Of a stretch of DNA of 40,356 bases, positions 30,526-40,256 are shown in pieces. Source of the DNA: Larix sibirica (lineage: Eukaryota > Streptophyta > Pinopsida > Pinales > Pinaceae). The stretch spans positions 1 through 40,356 of the forward strand of contig NWUY0304305900.1 in NCBI GenBank assembly GCA_004151065.3, in the 5' to 3' direction. A program made the translations under genes and the position numbers. Each line of letters opens with the position of its first letter. Positions within the stretch are counted from its first letter, which is position 1. The notes below the pieces were generated by a model. The model had not been told where the DNA came from. It was given only the letters and a program-made list of their open reading frames with translations, and ran no database searches.

Positions 30526-30935
30526 TGGGTTTGAGGCGAAGATTCCTAGGTCATATTGGTGGGCTGTTTCTCCAAGTCGAAAGGGAGAGGAGCAAGGTTT
30601 ACAACAAATATTGTTATATATGACTCACCAGGTGGATTACGTTAGAACAGGGCTTCAGGAAATGGGCATTGTTGCTATAATAAAAAAGCCAGGTTGGGAA
30701 CACAGTAAACATTTGATATGCACATATATAATGCAATCGTTGGAACACTTCTCTTTCAAACTCATCCTAAAATCATCCCTAGACCTTACAGCCTATGCAC
30801 TCATAAAAACCTTTTTCAATTTACTACTTTGACAACTATGCCTATTATCTCTCTTGGCACCTTACCACTAATAGATAGGGCACGTGGCTTAACGCTACTT
30901 TTCAAAACTTTCACCTATTGCACACAGAATCAATT
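30526..30935. other. Spacer, no gene recognised
   Basis: Carries the second half of a 133-codon ORF (30431-30832) whose start lies in the array. The rest (YVRTGLQEMGIVAIIKKPGW) is protein-like but unrecognised. Confidence 0.35.
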
Positions 30936-30939
30936 CTTT

Positions 30940-31015
30940 TTAGAGGCTAGACGGGGAGGGGATACTCCACTGGGTGGGATACTTGGTCCAGATAAGCCAC
31001 TGGGTGGGGATGCCT
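30940..31015 (+). repeat. CCACTGGGTGGGRATAC duplication
   Basis: GGGGATACTCCACTGGGTGGGATACTTGG and GATAAGCCACTGGGTGGGGATGCC are two units about 40 bases apart. Confidence 0.6.
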
Positions 31016-31559
31016 TTGCTATAACTGCAATTTGATAAATACAATGAAATATAGGGATTACTGCTGGGAAATCTCTTTGATCGATGAATGAATTTATATT
31101 GGATTGACAACCAAGACAGCCGGAGCGCGGTGGGACCATAAAAAAGTACAGCCATAAAAAAGTACAGTTACTTATTTAATCTTTTTTATTTACCAATGAT
31201 ACAGACCGGGGTCGGAGGGACTACGGACGGATCCAAACTGGCTTAACCAAGTGAGTTTGAGGTTGTACTTTTTTCGTATATTCCAGGCGGGTAGATGGGG
31301 GGCCTTTCGGTTCTAACCTGCCAATGGCGCCTGTTTAGCATAAGTAAGATATATCTCAACGGGCAAGCAGCAATTGATAGATCTATCACAGTAGGCTCCA
31401 CGGGGCTTAAATGGAACATGGGTAATATAATTGAGTCGACATAGGTAAATAATCTCTCTCGTTCATTGTGTAATTCGTAAAGTAAGCAAGCATAAATCCC
31501 GCGGGTAGGCCCCCACTGGAATAAGGTTAATTGCAGGTGTAATGGTTCGCTGCTTTTGG
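31016..31559. other. Spacer
   Basis: CATAAAAAAGTACAG is duplicated directly at 31137-31166. Otherwise nothing recognised. Confidence 0.45.
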
Positions 31560-31770
31560 TTTGCTGATCAGATGTAACTGGGTGTGACGAGAAGGGCTTA
31601 AAGTTAACTGCTCAGGTTCCACTGGGTGATTCAATAACTGATTGCTATTGTTCACTGGGGCTTTCTTTCAAACTGGATCAGGTTCCACTGGGTGATTCGA
31701 TACTTCCGGTTCACTGCTCTGTTGGCTCCACTGAGTGTGGTCACAACTGGGGGTGTTCAGATCACTGTGT
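31560..31770 (+). repeat. GGTTCCACTGGGTGATTC tandem array
   Basis: An exact 21-base repeat (core GGTTCCACTGGGTGATTC) at 31612-31632 and 31678-31698, period 66. Diverged units surround it: GTAACTGGGTGTGACG before, TTCACTGGGG between, CTCCACTGAGTGTGG and CACAACTGGGGGTGTTC after. The base unit seems to be about 22 bases. Confidence 0.8.
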
Positions 31771-31854
31771 CCTATTGGTTCTAAACTACCTCCCAAGGTA
31801 TTTTTTAGCGTAAAGTAATATTGAAATAAGACAGTTAGTTCCAACGATTCCACC

Positions 31855-32040
31855 TTTCCAACAGAAGCCTTTAGCCTTACCGAGTACAACAGAAGTAAGG
31901 ACCCTATAAGCCTAAGTCCACCAAGTAAGAAACCCGCCAATAAGGCATCCGCTCAGCCCGCCAAGGAAGGAACCTGCCCAGTACGCGTAAGGAACCTGCA
32001 AAGTACATGTCCACCAAGTGAAGACACCCACCATACGTTA
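31855..32040 (+). repeat. CCAACAGAAGCC / AGGAAGGAACC family, copy 3
   Basis: TTCCAACAGAAGCC, GTACAACAGAAGTAAGG, AAGTCCACCAAGTAAG, AACCCGCC, GCCAAGGAAGGAACC, AGTACGCGTAAGGAACC, GTCCACCAAGTG. More diverged than the copies at 19.8 and 21.8 kb. Confidence 0.55.
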
Positions 32041-32809
32041 GAGAGTGCGGCTATCACGTGGGGCAAAGGAAGGGGTTATGGCCATCAAATTGCGGTTTCG
32101 ATATCCGGATAAGAATACATTACCTCGAGAGGCTCCTACATGCATTTTCACACTCTATAACCCTATTTTAGGAGGTCTTGGTTTCTTTTTTAACCCCAAT
32201 TTGAGGGATCTTTGAACCACCTTCTTTTATAAAACAGCACGCCACCTGACTTTTTCATATATGAAATGAAACGACACCCCTTTGACTTCATAAACCCGTT
32301 CATAAACTTAGCGGTTTATACTTTAAGGGCGGCTAAGGACAATGGGGTTTTACCTCCATAATACTCACTCACTACTAAGCTAAGTACCCCCTGAAAAGAA
32401 GATTTCACTTAATAAGAATGTGAAATTAGAGCGTTTTGCGGAATCGGTATAAAGGCAATTTTGAGCTTGCTCCCGACGTAGTAGCTTAGTAAAGCGTATC
32501 CAACCTGTAATCTCCATCAAGATATAGGGTAACTTACATTATATATGAATATGATTTTTATTCTTTGTTCCCTTCCCCACGTCCTTATGTTTCTAAATCT
32601 AACTGTATGTTGCACGCGTAGAAGGGGCAAGGTTCGAAGCGTCCAGTTTACTGGGTTAATTTCGGGTAGAAAGGCTATATGCCTGTACTTTAGTCCGGTA
32701 TTTTGTGTGTGTTAGGAAGTATAACCACCCAAACCAGACCGCTTTACAGACGCATATATAAACCATGCAGATATATAAACTTAACCTGAATATTGTGTAT
32801 CCAACCACC
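32041..32809. other. Spacer, nothing recognised
   Basis: About 770 bases, AT-rich with no repeat or gene that I can support. Confidence 0.4.
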
Positions 32810-32940
32810 CACTGGGTATTGCTCACCCACCCACCAAATAACTTAACTGGTTGGTTCATGGTGCTAAACTCGTGTATTGCTCCTCAAGCACTCACTTCTT
32901 TCACCACTGGTTCGTTCTCGACTCGTGTATTGCTCACCAA
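32810..32940 (+). repeat. ACTCGTGTATTGCTC duplication
   Basis: ACTCGTGTATTGCTC occurs exactly at 32868-32882 and 32921-32935 (period 53). A third, shorter TATTGCTCACC is at about 32817. CACCCACCCACCAA precedes it. Confidence 0.8.
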
Positions 32941-33099
32941 CTCTATCCTATCCACTCGTAGTCTACTTAAAATGGTATCGGTTGAACCAACCATGAGGTG
33001 ATCGATCAGGGATTGGTGTGGATCCATCAGCTTTAGCGGAACCAACCTGAAGCAAGCGCCCCTTTCCATTCAGATCGGGAGGTTTTTTTTCATAAATAA

Positions 33100-34180
33100 T
33101 GGTTCTTTTTCTTTCCTTTAATACACAAAATCATCATCCTCACAGACTCCTTCCATCCTCAATAACATATCCCAACCATACTCAGGCATTGGGCTCTCAT
33201 TCAGTGGTATCTTCAAGTCGCCTTGGACACAGCGTGCAGGCCCCTCCTTCTGAGGAACTCAGGGATATAAATATTTTTATTGATGCCAAAAAAAAGATTG
33301 ACAATCGATGATGAACATGGCCCTTCTCTTCCTTTTGGGCTACCTCCTGTTCATAAATAAATCCTGCCTTCTTCAAGGAAAGAGAACAATGGGTTTTTGT
33401 TTTAAGGGGGATCCAATGTAAAATACCACAAATTGTGAAAGGTCAAAACATTAGGAATATAAATAAAAAAATACCATATAAGTCTCCCCTGCATAATCCA
33501 CTGATATCAAAGGCTCTGATTGGAAAAAGAAGCAACCAGCTAGGTGTTTGCAGAAGCGGTTCGAGAAAGTCAAGTTGGTTGCAGAACCCCTTCTGTTACA
33601 GGACACAGTTCTGGCTTACTCAAAAAGGCTTTGATCCAACGATTCCATACCAGACACATCAAGGAGGATACTTTCAAAGTGCAGGTGCAAAAGGTCTTGG
33701 GAAAAGACTTAGAATACATGCCACAGCTTCACATGGGAGCAAGAAGATTCAACACCTTCATCTCCCGGCAGAGGCAAGATAAAGCCCGGATAAGAGATGG
33801 GGACCTGGTTCTTGGGGTCTTCCAGTCTCTCACTATTCAAATAGACCGCAAGTTTTTACCTAGACCATGAAAATATCTATAGAATGGCCTTATGGTTTAA
33901 GCTACACAGTTTATGTATGGAATTCCGGCATAAAAGTTTTAGCATAGGGAAGTTCCTACAGGTGGACAAAATTACTTTACAAAAAGAGCACACTTCAGTT
34001 GCAAGGATGGATGTGGAGATGGATGTTCAGAAAGGCCTTTCATAGGGCATTAACATAAAGGTCAAAGACATATACTATTATTAACTTGGATTATGTAAAC
34101 ATTCCATTTTGCTGTAATATATTAAATCCCATAGACACCTCAAAGTGTCCTGTCATAGAAATTAAGATAAAAGGAAAGAA
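33100..34180 (+). mobile_element. Degenerate DUF4283/zinc-knuckle protein of plant LINE ORF1 type
   Basis: Plus-strand text is recognisable in three frames. About 33230-33310 gives EELRDINIFIDAKKKIDN (likely N-terminal part). The 108-codon ORF 33544-33870 contains ALIQRFHTRHI, LEYMPQLHMGARRFNTFI and ARIRDGDL, the DUF4283-like part before its terminal Gly-x-Trp region, where a shift occurs. In the frame of 33884, MALWFKLHSLCMEF, GKFLQVDKITLQKEHTSVAR and MDVEMDVQKGLS give the second half. At about 34086-34125 DYVNIPFCCNI marks the approach to a CCHC knuckle whose remainder is lost. Such proteins are nuclear LINE ORF1/Gag-like products. Stops and shifts make it a relic. No endonuclease or reverse transcriptase follows. 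The 115-codon ORF 33435-33782 is an overlapping shadow. Confidence 0.8.
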
Positions 34181-34480
34181 GAGATACTTATAAGGTAACG
34201 AGTCCCACTGCTTGCTTGTGGGATGGTATCGCGACAACCCCCCAAGTAAACCTTTACATAAAAAAGACTGCACACAAACCCATTTTCTGCCTTGCAAGAT
34301 TATCCCAGATTTGACATAAGTGATGACAGGGAAAAGTTGTCAAGAAAACATCAACAAATTCAATTCAAAAAAGAGATTTTATTGGCTTGTCTCCCATTTT
34401 AAGCCAATGGAGTCCCGATCAAAATCGAGGGGAAATATAAAAAACCGTATCTATACGTAATAACACTCGCTATAGGATTA
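34181..34480. other. Possible 3' tail of the LINE ORF1 relic, then spacer
   Basis: Lys-rich plus-strand text continues to about 34430 but without a motif. No poly-A tail or target-site duplication can be assigned by eye. Confidence 0.35.
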
Positions 34481-34483
34481 CTT

Positions 34484-34560
34484 GGCTTTGATACCGGGCT
34501 CGGTTGCGATACTCGGTTTGGCTCATTGGATGCTCGGTTTGAATACTTGGCTTGGCTGGC
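34484..34560 (+). repeat. GATACTCGGTTTGGCT family, copy e
   Basis: Consecutive units: ATTACTTGGCTTTGATACCGGGCTCGG (parts), GCGATACTCGGTTTGGCTC, GGATGCTCGGTTTGAATACTTGGCTTGGCTGG (parts). Unit length is about 16-19 bases, the clearest tandem form of the family. Confidence 0.7.
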
Positions 34561-34979
34561 TTCACAACTTGCTTAGCATGCATGCATGGATTTAATACCC
34601 CTCTATTACTCCTAGGAGCATGGAGTGCTGCCCAACAATTCATTGATTATGCCAAGAATATAAGTAGGGTACGGGATTTATTAACCCTTTACCTCCTTAC
34701 CCTTTACTTCTTTATAATGCCTATAATTACCCACCCGCTTAACCTTACTACTTACCTCTTAACTTATGTTTTTTCCCTATATCAATCGGATGAATGAAGC
34801 GCTTAGGAGGGAGCCACTGCTTAGACCTTCTCTTATCAGCACAGCACCATATTGGGTAAACCTTACCCAGACTTGATTACTTCCTTCACCCTAGTTGATA
34901 GAGTAAGTGCTGCCCCGGGTACCATGAGACTTGATCTTAAAAGCACCGGATTGGGTTTATTTATGAGCCCTTACCTTAG
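34561..34979. repeat. Spacer with CTTACC-type degenerate repeats
   Basis: At 34680-34760, TTAACCCTTTACC, TCCTTACCCTTTAC, TTAACCTTACTACTTACC repeat irregularly. The rest is unrecognised. Confidence 0.4.
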
Positions 34980-34984
34980 ACCTA

Positions 34985-35045
34985 GAAGAATCGTCATGCT
35001 TACCATAGTTGAACATCGTAGAATCGGCCTGCTTACCATATGCCT
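34985..35045 (+). repeat. AGAATCG..TGCTTACCATA duplication
   Basis: GAAGAATCGTCATGCTTACCATAG and GTAGAATCGGCCTGCTTACCATATG are two units about 33 bases apart. They are related to the words at 9670-9725. Confidence 0.6.
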
Positions 35046-35700
35046 TATAAACATCGACTAAACCCGGAATAAAGCCGATAATAAAGGCTGGGATGAATGA
35101 ACATATTATGGTTACTGCGTCCAACGAGTAAAGGCTTAGCTGGTTCACCCCCAGCTGGCTCTGTATGCACCGCAGGAATTTAGGTATTACTATACTGATC
35201 CAGAATCGTAGCACTCGGCAGCCCTGAGCGATTATTAAATAGGTAGGACACTAGGACGCGGGCATTGATACTTTTATAGCCCGATCAAAGTATTCCGCTT
35301 TGAGTCGACTAGGAATTCTCACTATCGAATAGGTAGGCCCAGCCCAACACACATAATATATTTCATGGGTTTGGGTGGGATATATAGGCCTTATCGCGGC
35401 AAATAAATAGGTATAGTAAGAGGTTACTAAGCCTCCACCCGTAGATGTCCTGATGCGAGCAATACCTATTGAAGTTGTGGGACCCGCCGATGCCCGTGGC
35501 GGTGTAAGCTCCGGAAAATAACGCCCCAACTCTCAATTAGCCATCAAAGGAAGCGGATAAAAGATTTCACGCTCCTCTGCCTGCAGATTCAATAGTGGGT
35601 GCGCTTGGTTGTCTATCTTCCTAGGTTTAATATATATCTATATTGCCCTCGACTGGATAAAACCTATACCTATTGATGGGTCCGGGTGGATAATGGGCTA
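35046..35700. other. Spacer with two unrecognised minus-strand ORFs
   Basis: ORFs 35529-35251 (92 codons) and 35214-34957 (85 codons) lie one after the other on the minus strand. The second has a hydrophobic patch (VTIICSFIPAFIIGFIPGLV). AATAGGTAGG(A/C) words occur at 35239 and 35327. No family recognised. Confidence 0.3.
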
Positions 35701-35899
35701 GCTTGCTCATGGGGGTATGTTCACAGAGAAAATCTTTTTTCACGGGTTCACCTGAAGTGGTTAAACCAACCGCAGGGTTCACTGTATCATTTGTAGGGTG
35801 TGAGTTGGAAGAGCTTCCAAGCTATGGAATAACAATGTATTATCTTTTTCTAAAGCTTTGTGGAATAGATATGCTTGGTGGATATTCTTGGTATATGTC

Positions 35900-36560
35900 T
35901 TGGTGATATTCTTGCAGGTTTTTTGGATTGTCTAAGGTAATGAAAAGGGCCATATAGAAGCAAACGTGCTACATTGGAGAAGGTTATATGTAATAGACCC
36001 TGTTACCACCCAAACTAGCACATGTGCGATTAAAGCCCTAAATAAAAAAGCTAGCCGAGAATAACTATTAGGGAGGCCACAGATAAAATACATTACATCA
36101 AAAGATTCACAACCTTCCTTAATGCTGAAGATGAACCAAATAGAAAAGTTTGTACACATCAATACTACCCTGAACGTTGTATCTCCCACACCAATACGAT
36201 TCCCACAAGCTGGTTAAGGTGGCCTCTGGTAGAGGTTTTGTGCAGATGTTGGCAAACTGGTCTGCTAGGCCAAAAATTTAGCACAAGATTTCTCTTAGAA
36301 TGAACCTGCAGAATGTAGTGTATCCAGAATGAACCAACATACTAAATATAAAGAAACACTGAAACATGTTGAGAAATCTATAGGTGAATCATCTGTAAGA
36401 AGCAGTGGAAAATATCTTGGTGGACCGTGAATAGGAACTTCATCAAATATAGCATCTTTAACATAAATAACCTTGTAAGTGGAAGGATCATATAGAAAAT
36501 ATGCTGGAATATGGGCGCATGTACTTGATCCAAAAATGCAAAACTAATGGAGTCATACCT
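35900..36560 (-). mobile_element. Degenerate Ty1/copia relic: integrase linker joined to RNase H end
   Basis: On the minus strand from about 36545, CIFGSSTCAHIP (the conserved region after the copia integrase core) runs directly into YFLYDPSTYKVIYVKDAIFDE and VPIHGPPRYFPLLLTDD. About 130 bases later, at 36262-36228, comes DQFANICTKPLPEATLTSLW, the C-terminal motif of copia RNase H. The first join lacks the usual basic segment, and the whole reverse transcriptase, normally well over 1 kb, is missing between the two blocks. The 85-codon ORF 36189-35932 follows in the position where the 3' LTR would be expected; no LTR ends can be fixed. This is an internally deleted, non-functional fragment of likely nuclear origin. 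Confidence 0.85.
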
Positions 36561-37189
36561 AGAACATCAGGAGGAAGGGGATTATCCAGGTACATCCACG
36601 AACCTGTGCTCCATCCATGCCATCCTCATCCCGGGTGTATAGCACAGTACCCCCTAAACATTCCTGAAGTAAGTAGTCTATGACTAATAGGTATAGTGCT
36701 TCAGGTGGATAGGTAGTTTGAAACAAGGGCTGTTTAATGCCGTCCTGAGAAGAGAGAAATATAAGTACCCATTCCACGCATGCATTAAAGCGATTAATGA
36801 ATCCAAGTGGTATAGGGCCAGGTCTAGGTCTTCTGGTGGATAATTAGAGGGTTCAGGCATTACATTAAAATAAAGGTAAGTCTATTTCTAGCCAGTGGGT
36901 GCCCGCAAATTAAGAAATCGTATCCCCTGAGGCTCGGCCGGAAGAATAGGTAATAGCAGTACCCGGCAGAAGAATTAATAAGGAAAGGTAGTAGGGTAAC
37001 GGGTTCATAGCATACTTCCCCTCTGGCTCTGATTCCTGACTTAATTAATTTGTTGATAAGGGCAGGCAGAGCACTCAACAAACTTTGTTGAGGGAGTTAA
37101 AGTAGATAGAAAGGATTCCAGAAGCAGGTGGTTTTTAATAAATTTATTCCATCAAATATTTAAGGTCTGGCTGTAATGAATCCCATAGG
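36561..37189. other. Spacer, no gene recognised
   Basis: No gag or protease of the copia element is visible upstream of its integrase remnant. Short ORFs (72-73 codons) are unrecognised. Confidence 0.4.
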
Positions 37190-37190
37190 G

Positions 37191-37650
37191 TAGTTCCCAC
37201 GCCACGATCCATCCAACTGCTACTGGTTGTTCCTGTTCCACCACTTCCATAAACATATAAAGGTCCTAGCAGTTTTTATTCATAGTATCTTGCTTGTCCC
37301 GAAAAGCTAAATAGTGGTACCCAGGAGATAAAGAGATTAATTAAGTAAGCGTTCTGGAAGATATATCACTCTAATCTAAAGCGTATAGGGGGGAGTACTA
37401 CGTGATGGTGTTATGTGTTGTGGACAGTAATCAAGGTAAGGGTAAGGGTTGGTTGAACCCGTCCAGAAAGATGTCTACAGCAGTCCCACCCAACTAAGCA
37501 ATTAATGAAGCAAGTGGTCTAGGGGCTAACTAACAGGTATAGCTCTAGCAGGTGGGTAAAGGCACTGAAAGTGGAACCCAGGTTCTTCGGTAGGGGGTAA
37601 ATAGCATAGATGCCGTACCGTCTCCTATTTCTATTCTTGGTTGAATCACT
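37191..37650. repeat. AAGTAAG / GCAAGTGGT repeat cluster, copy 3
   Basis: CAATTAATGAAGCAAGTGGT at 37499-37518 is an exact 20-base match to 1223-1242. CAGTAATCAAGG at 37424-37435 matches 25007-25018. The block at 37592-37630 matches about 1660-1705. The left end (37191-37233) pairs with 7730-7772. Confidence 0.7.
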
Positions 37651-37659
37651 GGGCATAAC

Positions 37660-38165
37660 TCTGATGGCCGCATCATGGAATGCGTCAGCTTGATCATCGA
37701 GAGCCTGCGCTTCCTTTCATTTTTCTGCCTGCAGGAGCCGGTCAGTTGTGAGGCTGGCCTCTTCCTGCAGTTTGTCCGATTGCTCGCACAACTCCTCTAC
37801 AGGTTTTTCTCTCCTCTGGCACATCAGGCCCATCCAATTCTGCACAGTGGTGTAAATCATCTTTCTTTGGTCCACTGCCTAGCGCAACTGTTGTCTGGTG
37901 GCCTGCCCACTATGGGGGATTTGTTCCATGAGCTCACACATGTGCTGATCACCCTAGGAGCGCGTAGTGTAAAGCTCAGCCTGAATAATATAATTGCGTT
38001 GCCGAAGTTGTCCCCAGGATGAACATAGAGCATCCAGCTGGTTTGCTGGGGAGCATTCTGGCCACATGGACTCAAGCCTGCCATGGACCTGCTCAAGCTC
38101 CGCTTTGAGCTACTGATTAGTTGCAAGTTGGAGGTCACGGTTGGTAGTGATGGTGGCAGGTTGGT
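37660..38165 (-). pseudogene. Coiled-coil protein fragment with four stop codons
   Basis: A single minus-strand frame of about 165 codons, interrupted at TAG (38112-38110), TAG (37956-37954), TAG (37881-37879) and TGA (37719-37717). The text is rich in Glu, Gln, Leu and Arg with heptad-like spacing: LKAELEQVHGRLESMW, LRQRNYIIQAELYTT, EELCEQSDKLQEEASLTTDR. There is no frameshift over the whole length, so the frame is certain. The family is not recognised; a retrotransposon Gag-like coiled coil or a nuclear structural gene are the best guesses. The plus-strand 115-codon ORF and the 93-codon minus ORF over this region are shadows. All four stops can arise by one C-to-T change in CAG or CGA codons. 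Confidence 0.65.
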
Positions 38166-39550
38166 TGATCTACTATTAGATACGTAGCCCAGCGCAGGAT
38201 GTTGCTAAATGATAGACGTTTTTCTGCATTCATTCATCACGTTACCCTCCTAACGCAGTCATTTATTTTACCTCAGGAAGGGATAGGGAATGGTACCAGG
38301 CTATGAAAAGCTATATAATCCCTCCCTTATTTCCTGTTATCCACCCGGCTCTGATCAACAAGTTATTCAGGGTTGATCATTTATTCCTCATAGGAGAGTA
38401 CACATACACATTTAGCTATTAATGTGTAGTGCAAGGCAGGTTGTATCTCCACGTGTTATTAGCCCCTATTGATCAATAATTTTCGGGAAAGAATAATAGT
38501 TAGTAGCTGTTCAGGTCTCTGAGCTTTATCTCCACATCTAACAAGTTCAGTAGTAACTGGTATTATCATTTTTTGGGCGAGAATACTGAGTTTCCCATTG
38601 TGCGGAGCAGTGTGGTGCCCCTATAATATAAGAAGCGGAGTGGTTAATAAGTGGCAGCCAGACTGTTAAAATAGCCCCGCTAACACCAAATATCCAACTC
38701 TACATTTTGATGTTATTGTTCTTTATGTGTGAACCTCCGTACTGAGCGAGTTAGACGGTAAGATCAAAGAACTAGATAGGGGCGAACGCAGCCTTGAACG
38801 ATATATAAGTGAAAGTAGTGACGATGGAGTGTGTGAAAGGATAGCGATCACCTATATATATACGCTCTTACCTCTGAGCCTAGCTCACGACCATATTTGC
38901 TATCTATAGTTCGTGGGCTAACATTGTTTAATAAACGACGATGGACATAAAAACCCGCCGGCTCCTCGCCATAGCAATGTTTTCCTATATTATTATCCAC
39001 CGGTTGAGTATCTCTTTTGGTTTCACCCATTTGTGATTGGCAGGGGCTTCGGGGCAGACAACCTCATTTTCATGGTTAGGTAGGTTCTTAATATAATAAT
39101 AGGACCGAGACTACCCACAACTATAGACGACAGGAGTTGGTCTCCAAAATGAAGCCTTATGTGCTCGAGCCGTGGTAGAGGTAAGGCCAACCGAACTATC
39201 ATCCTAAATCCTACGTAGTCCGGCTCTTGCTTCAGACGCTCCATCTCCACATCCAACTACACATTCAGTTGTCTCGGATGGTCGACCGGGAGACCTCTGG
39301 CGGTGTTCGTTAAGTTACGCCCTTTCTTGTCCTCTTCACAGGAAAACAATCAGGGAGAGGCGAGGATAGAATGAGGCAAAGCACCGCTTCACGTCCATGC
39401 AGATCGACGGGCAACCCCTCACCACGTAATAAAGCAGTGAAGGTGTCCAGAGTGGTTTGTACACAAGATATTGGTCATGGCTGGATAATCTTGTCCTTCT
39501 ATTAGGCGTGTGTCTTTCGAAGGCTCGACCAGCCAACGTCCAAACCATTA
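38166..39550. other. Spacer with unrecognised minus-strand ORFs
   Basis: Three minus-strand ORFs follow each other (39548-39336, 39256-39023, 39030-38848; 60-77 codons). None has a recognisable motif or a common frame, and they may be chance. Nothing else is seen. Confidence 0.35.
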
Positions 39551-39796
39551 TTGTCTTGGCTCCGCCTCGTTCGTCTCTTCGTTAGCTCCAGGCCGGATGG
39601 GACGTCAATTGTTCGTACGCGCAGTATTGAACGATTATTAAGTAGTAGGATATATTTGAAAAGGCTCTTTATTCATCTATCAGGTAGAGCTGATCTGAGC
39701 AAGCAGATATCGGAGTTGTTCAAAGATCTATTTTTGATTTCGATGAGAACGAAACAATTTAGTGGATTTTTAGATCGTTTTCGTTCTTTTGATTAG
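39551..39796 (+). CDS. Hypothetical ORF of 81 codons, Arg/Leu/Ser-rich
   Basis: Open from ATG to TAG. Text such as IERLLSSRIYLKRLFIHLSG and ISELFKDLFLISMRTKQFSG is basic and amphipathic, more protein-like than most short ORFs here. The frame continues past the stop with a few more stops to about 39890. I cannot assign a family, and a viral or plasmid polymerase remnant was considered without supporting motifs. Confidence 0.2.
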   Translation: MSWLRLVRLFVSSRPDGTSIVRTRSIERLLSSRIYLKRLFIHLSGRADLSKQISELFKDLFLISMRTKQFSGFLDRFRSFD

Positions 39797-39968
39797 ACCT
39801 TATCCCAGGGCTCTTTAGAGAACACATCTTCATGATATCATTGTTCCTTTAAAGCTCTAAGTACTAGAAGAAGAGTCTTAGAGGAAGGTCTTTTTAGGAT
39901 TTAGGTAAAGACTTAATCATTTATTCCGAAGATGTAGTGATTATAAATATCACAACCTTAGATGATGA

Positions 39969-40196
39969 GTAAAGAAGCCTGATGGCTATGAGACCTCCTC
40001 GGTCGAATCGGGTCACCCCGTTTGCAAGGGAGATAAGGTTGAAATCGGACTTCTAAACCCCAAGATTAGTCCTGCTTTGTATGGCACACAGTACACTGAT
40101 AGACACACCAGTTCTTCGTTTTCAGACAACACCGGTCTGGGCAATCACACATGTTTAAATCATATTATCATAGCTCTAAGATCAAGGAGTTTCTAA
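39969..40196 (+). other. Open frame without ATG (75 codons), unrecognised
   Basis: Reads VKKPDGYETSSVESGHPV, then CKGDKVEIGLLNPKISPALY, then TQYTDRHTSSSFSDNTGLGN and ends at TAA (40194-40196). Balanced composition, preceded in frame by TGA at 39966, no ATG. It could be an exon-like or transferred coding fragment. No family recognised. Confidence 0.25.
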
Positions 40197-40235
40197 ATCA
40201 CTAGAGTATATTGATATCTCTATAGTTTCTTTTTG

Positions 40236-40256
40236 AAGTTATATATATATATATAA
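40236..40256. repeat. AT dinucleotide run
   Basis: An (AT)n tract in an AT-rich stretch near the right edge. Confidence 0.7.

Noticed and set aside
33435-33782. 115-codon ORF as a separate protein
   Set aside because: It overlaps the LINE ORF1 frame in another phase, and only the ORF1 frame shows family motifs.
39336-39796. Mitovirus or plasmid polymerase remnant
   Set aside because: No polymerase motif such as GDD with its usual context could be read on either strand.
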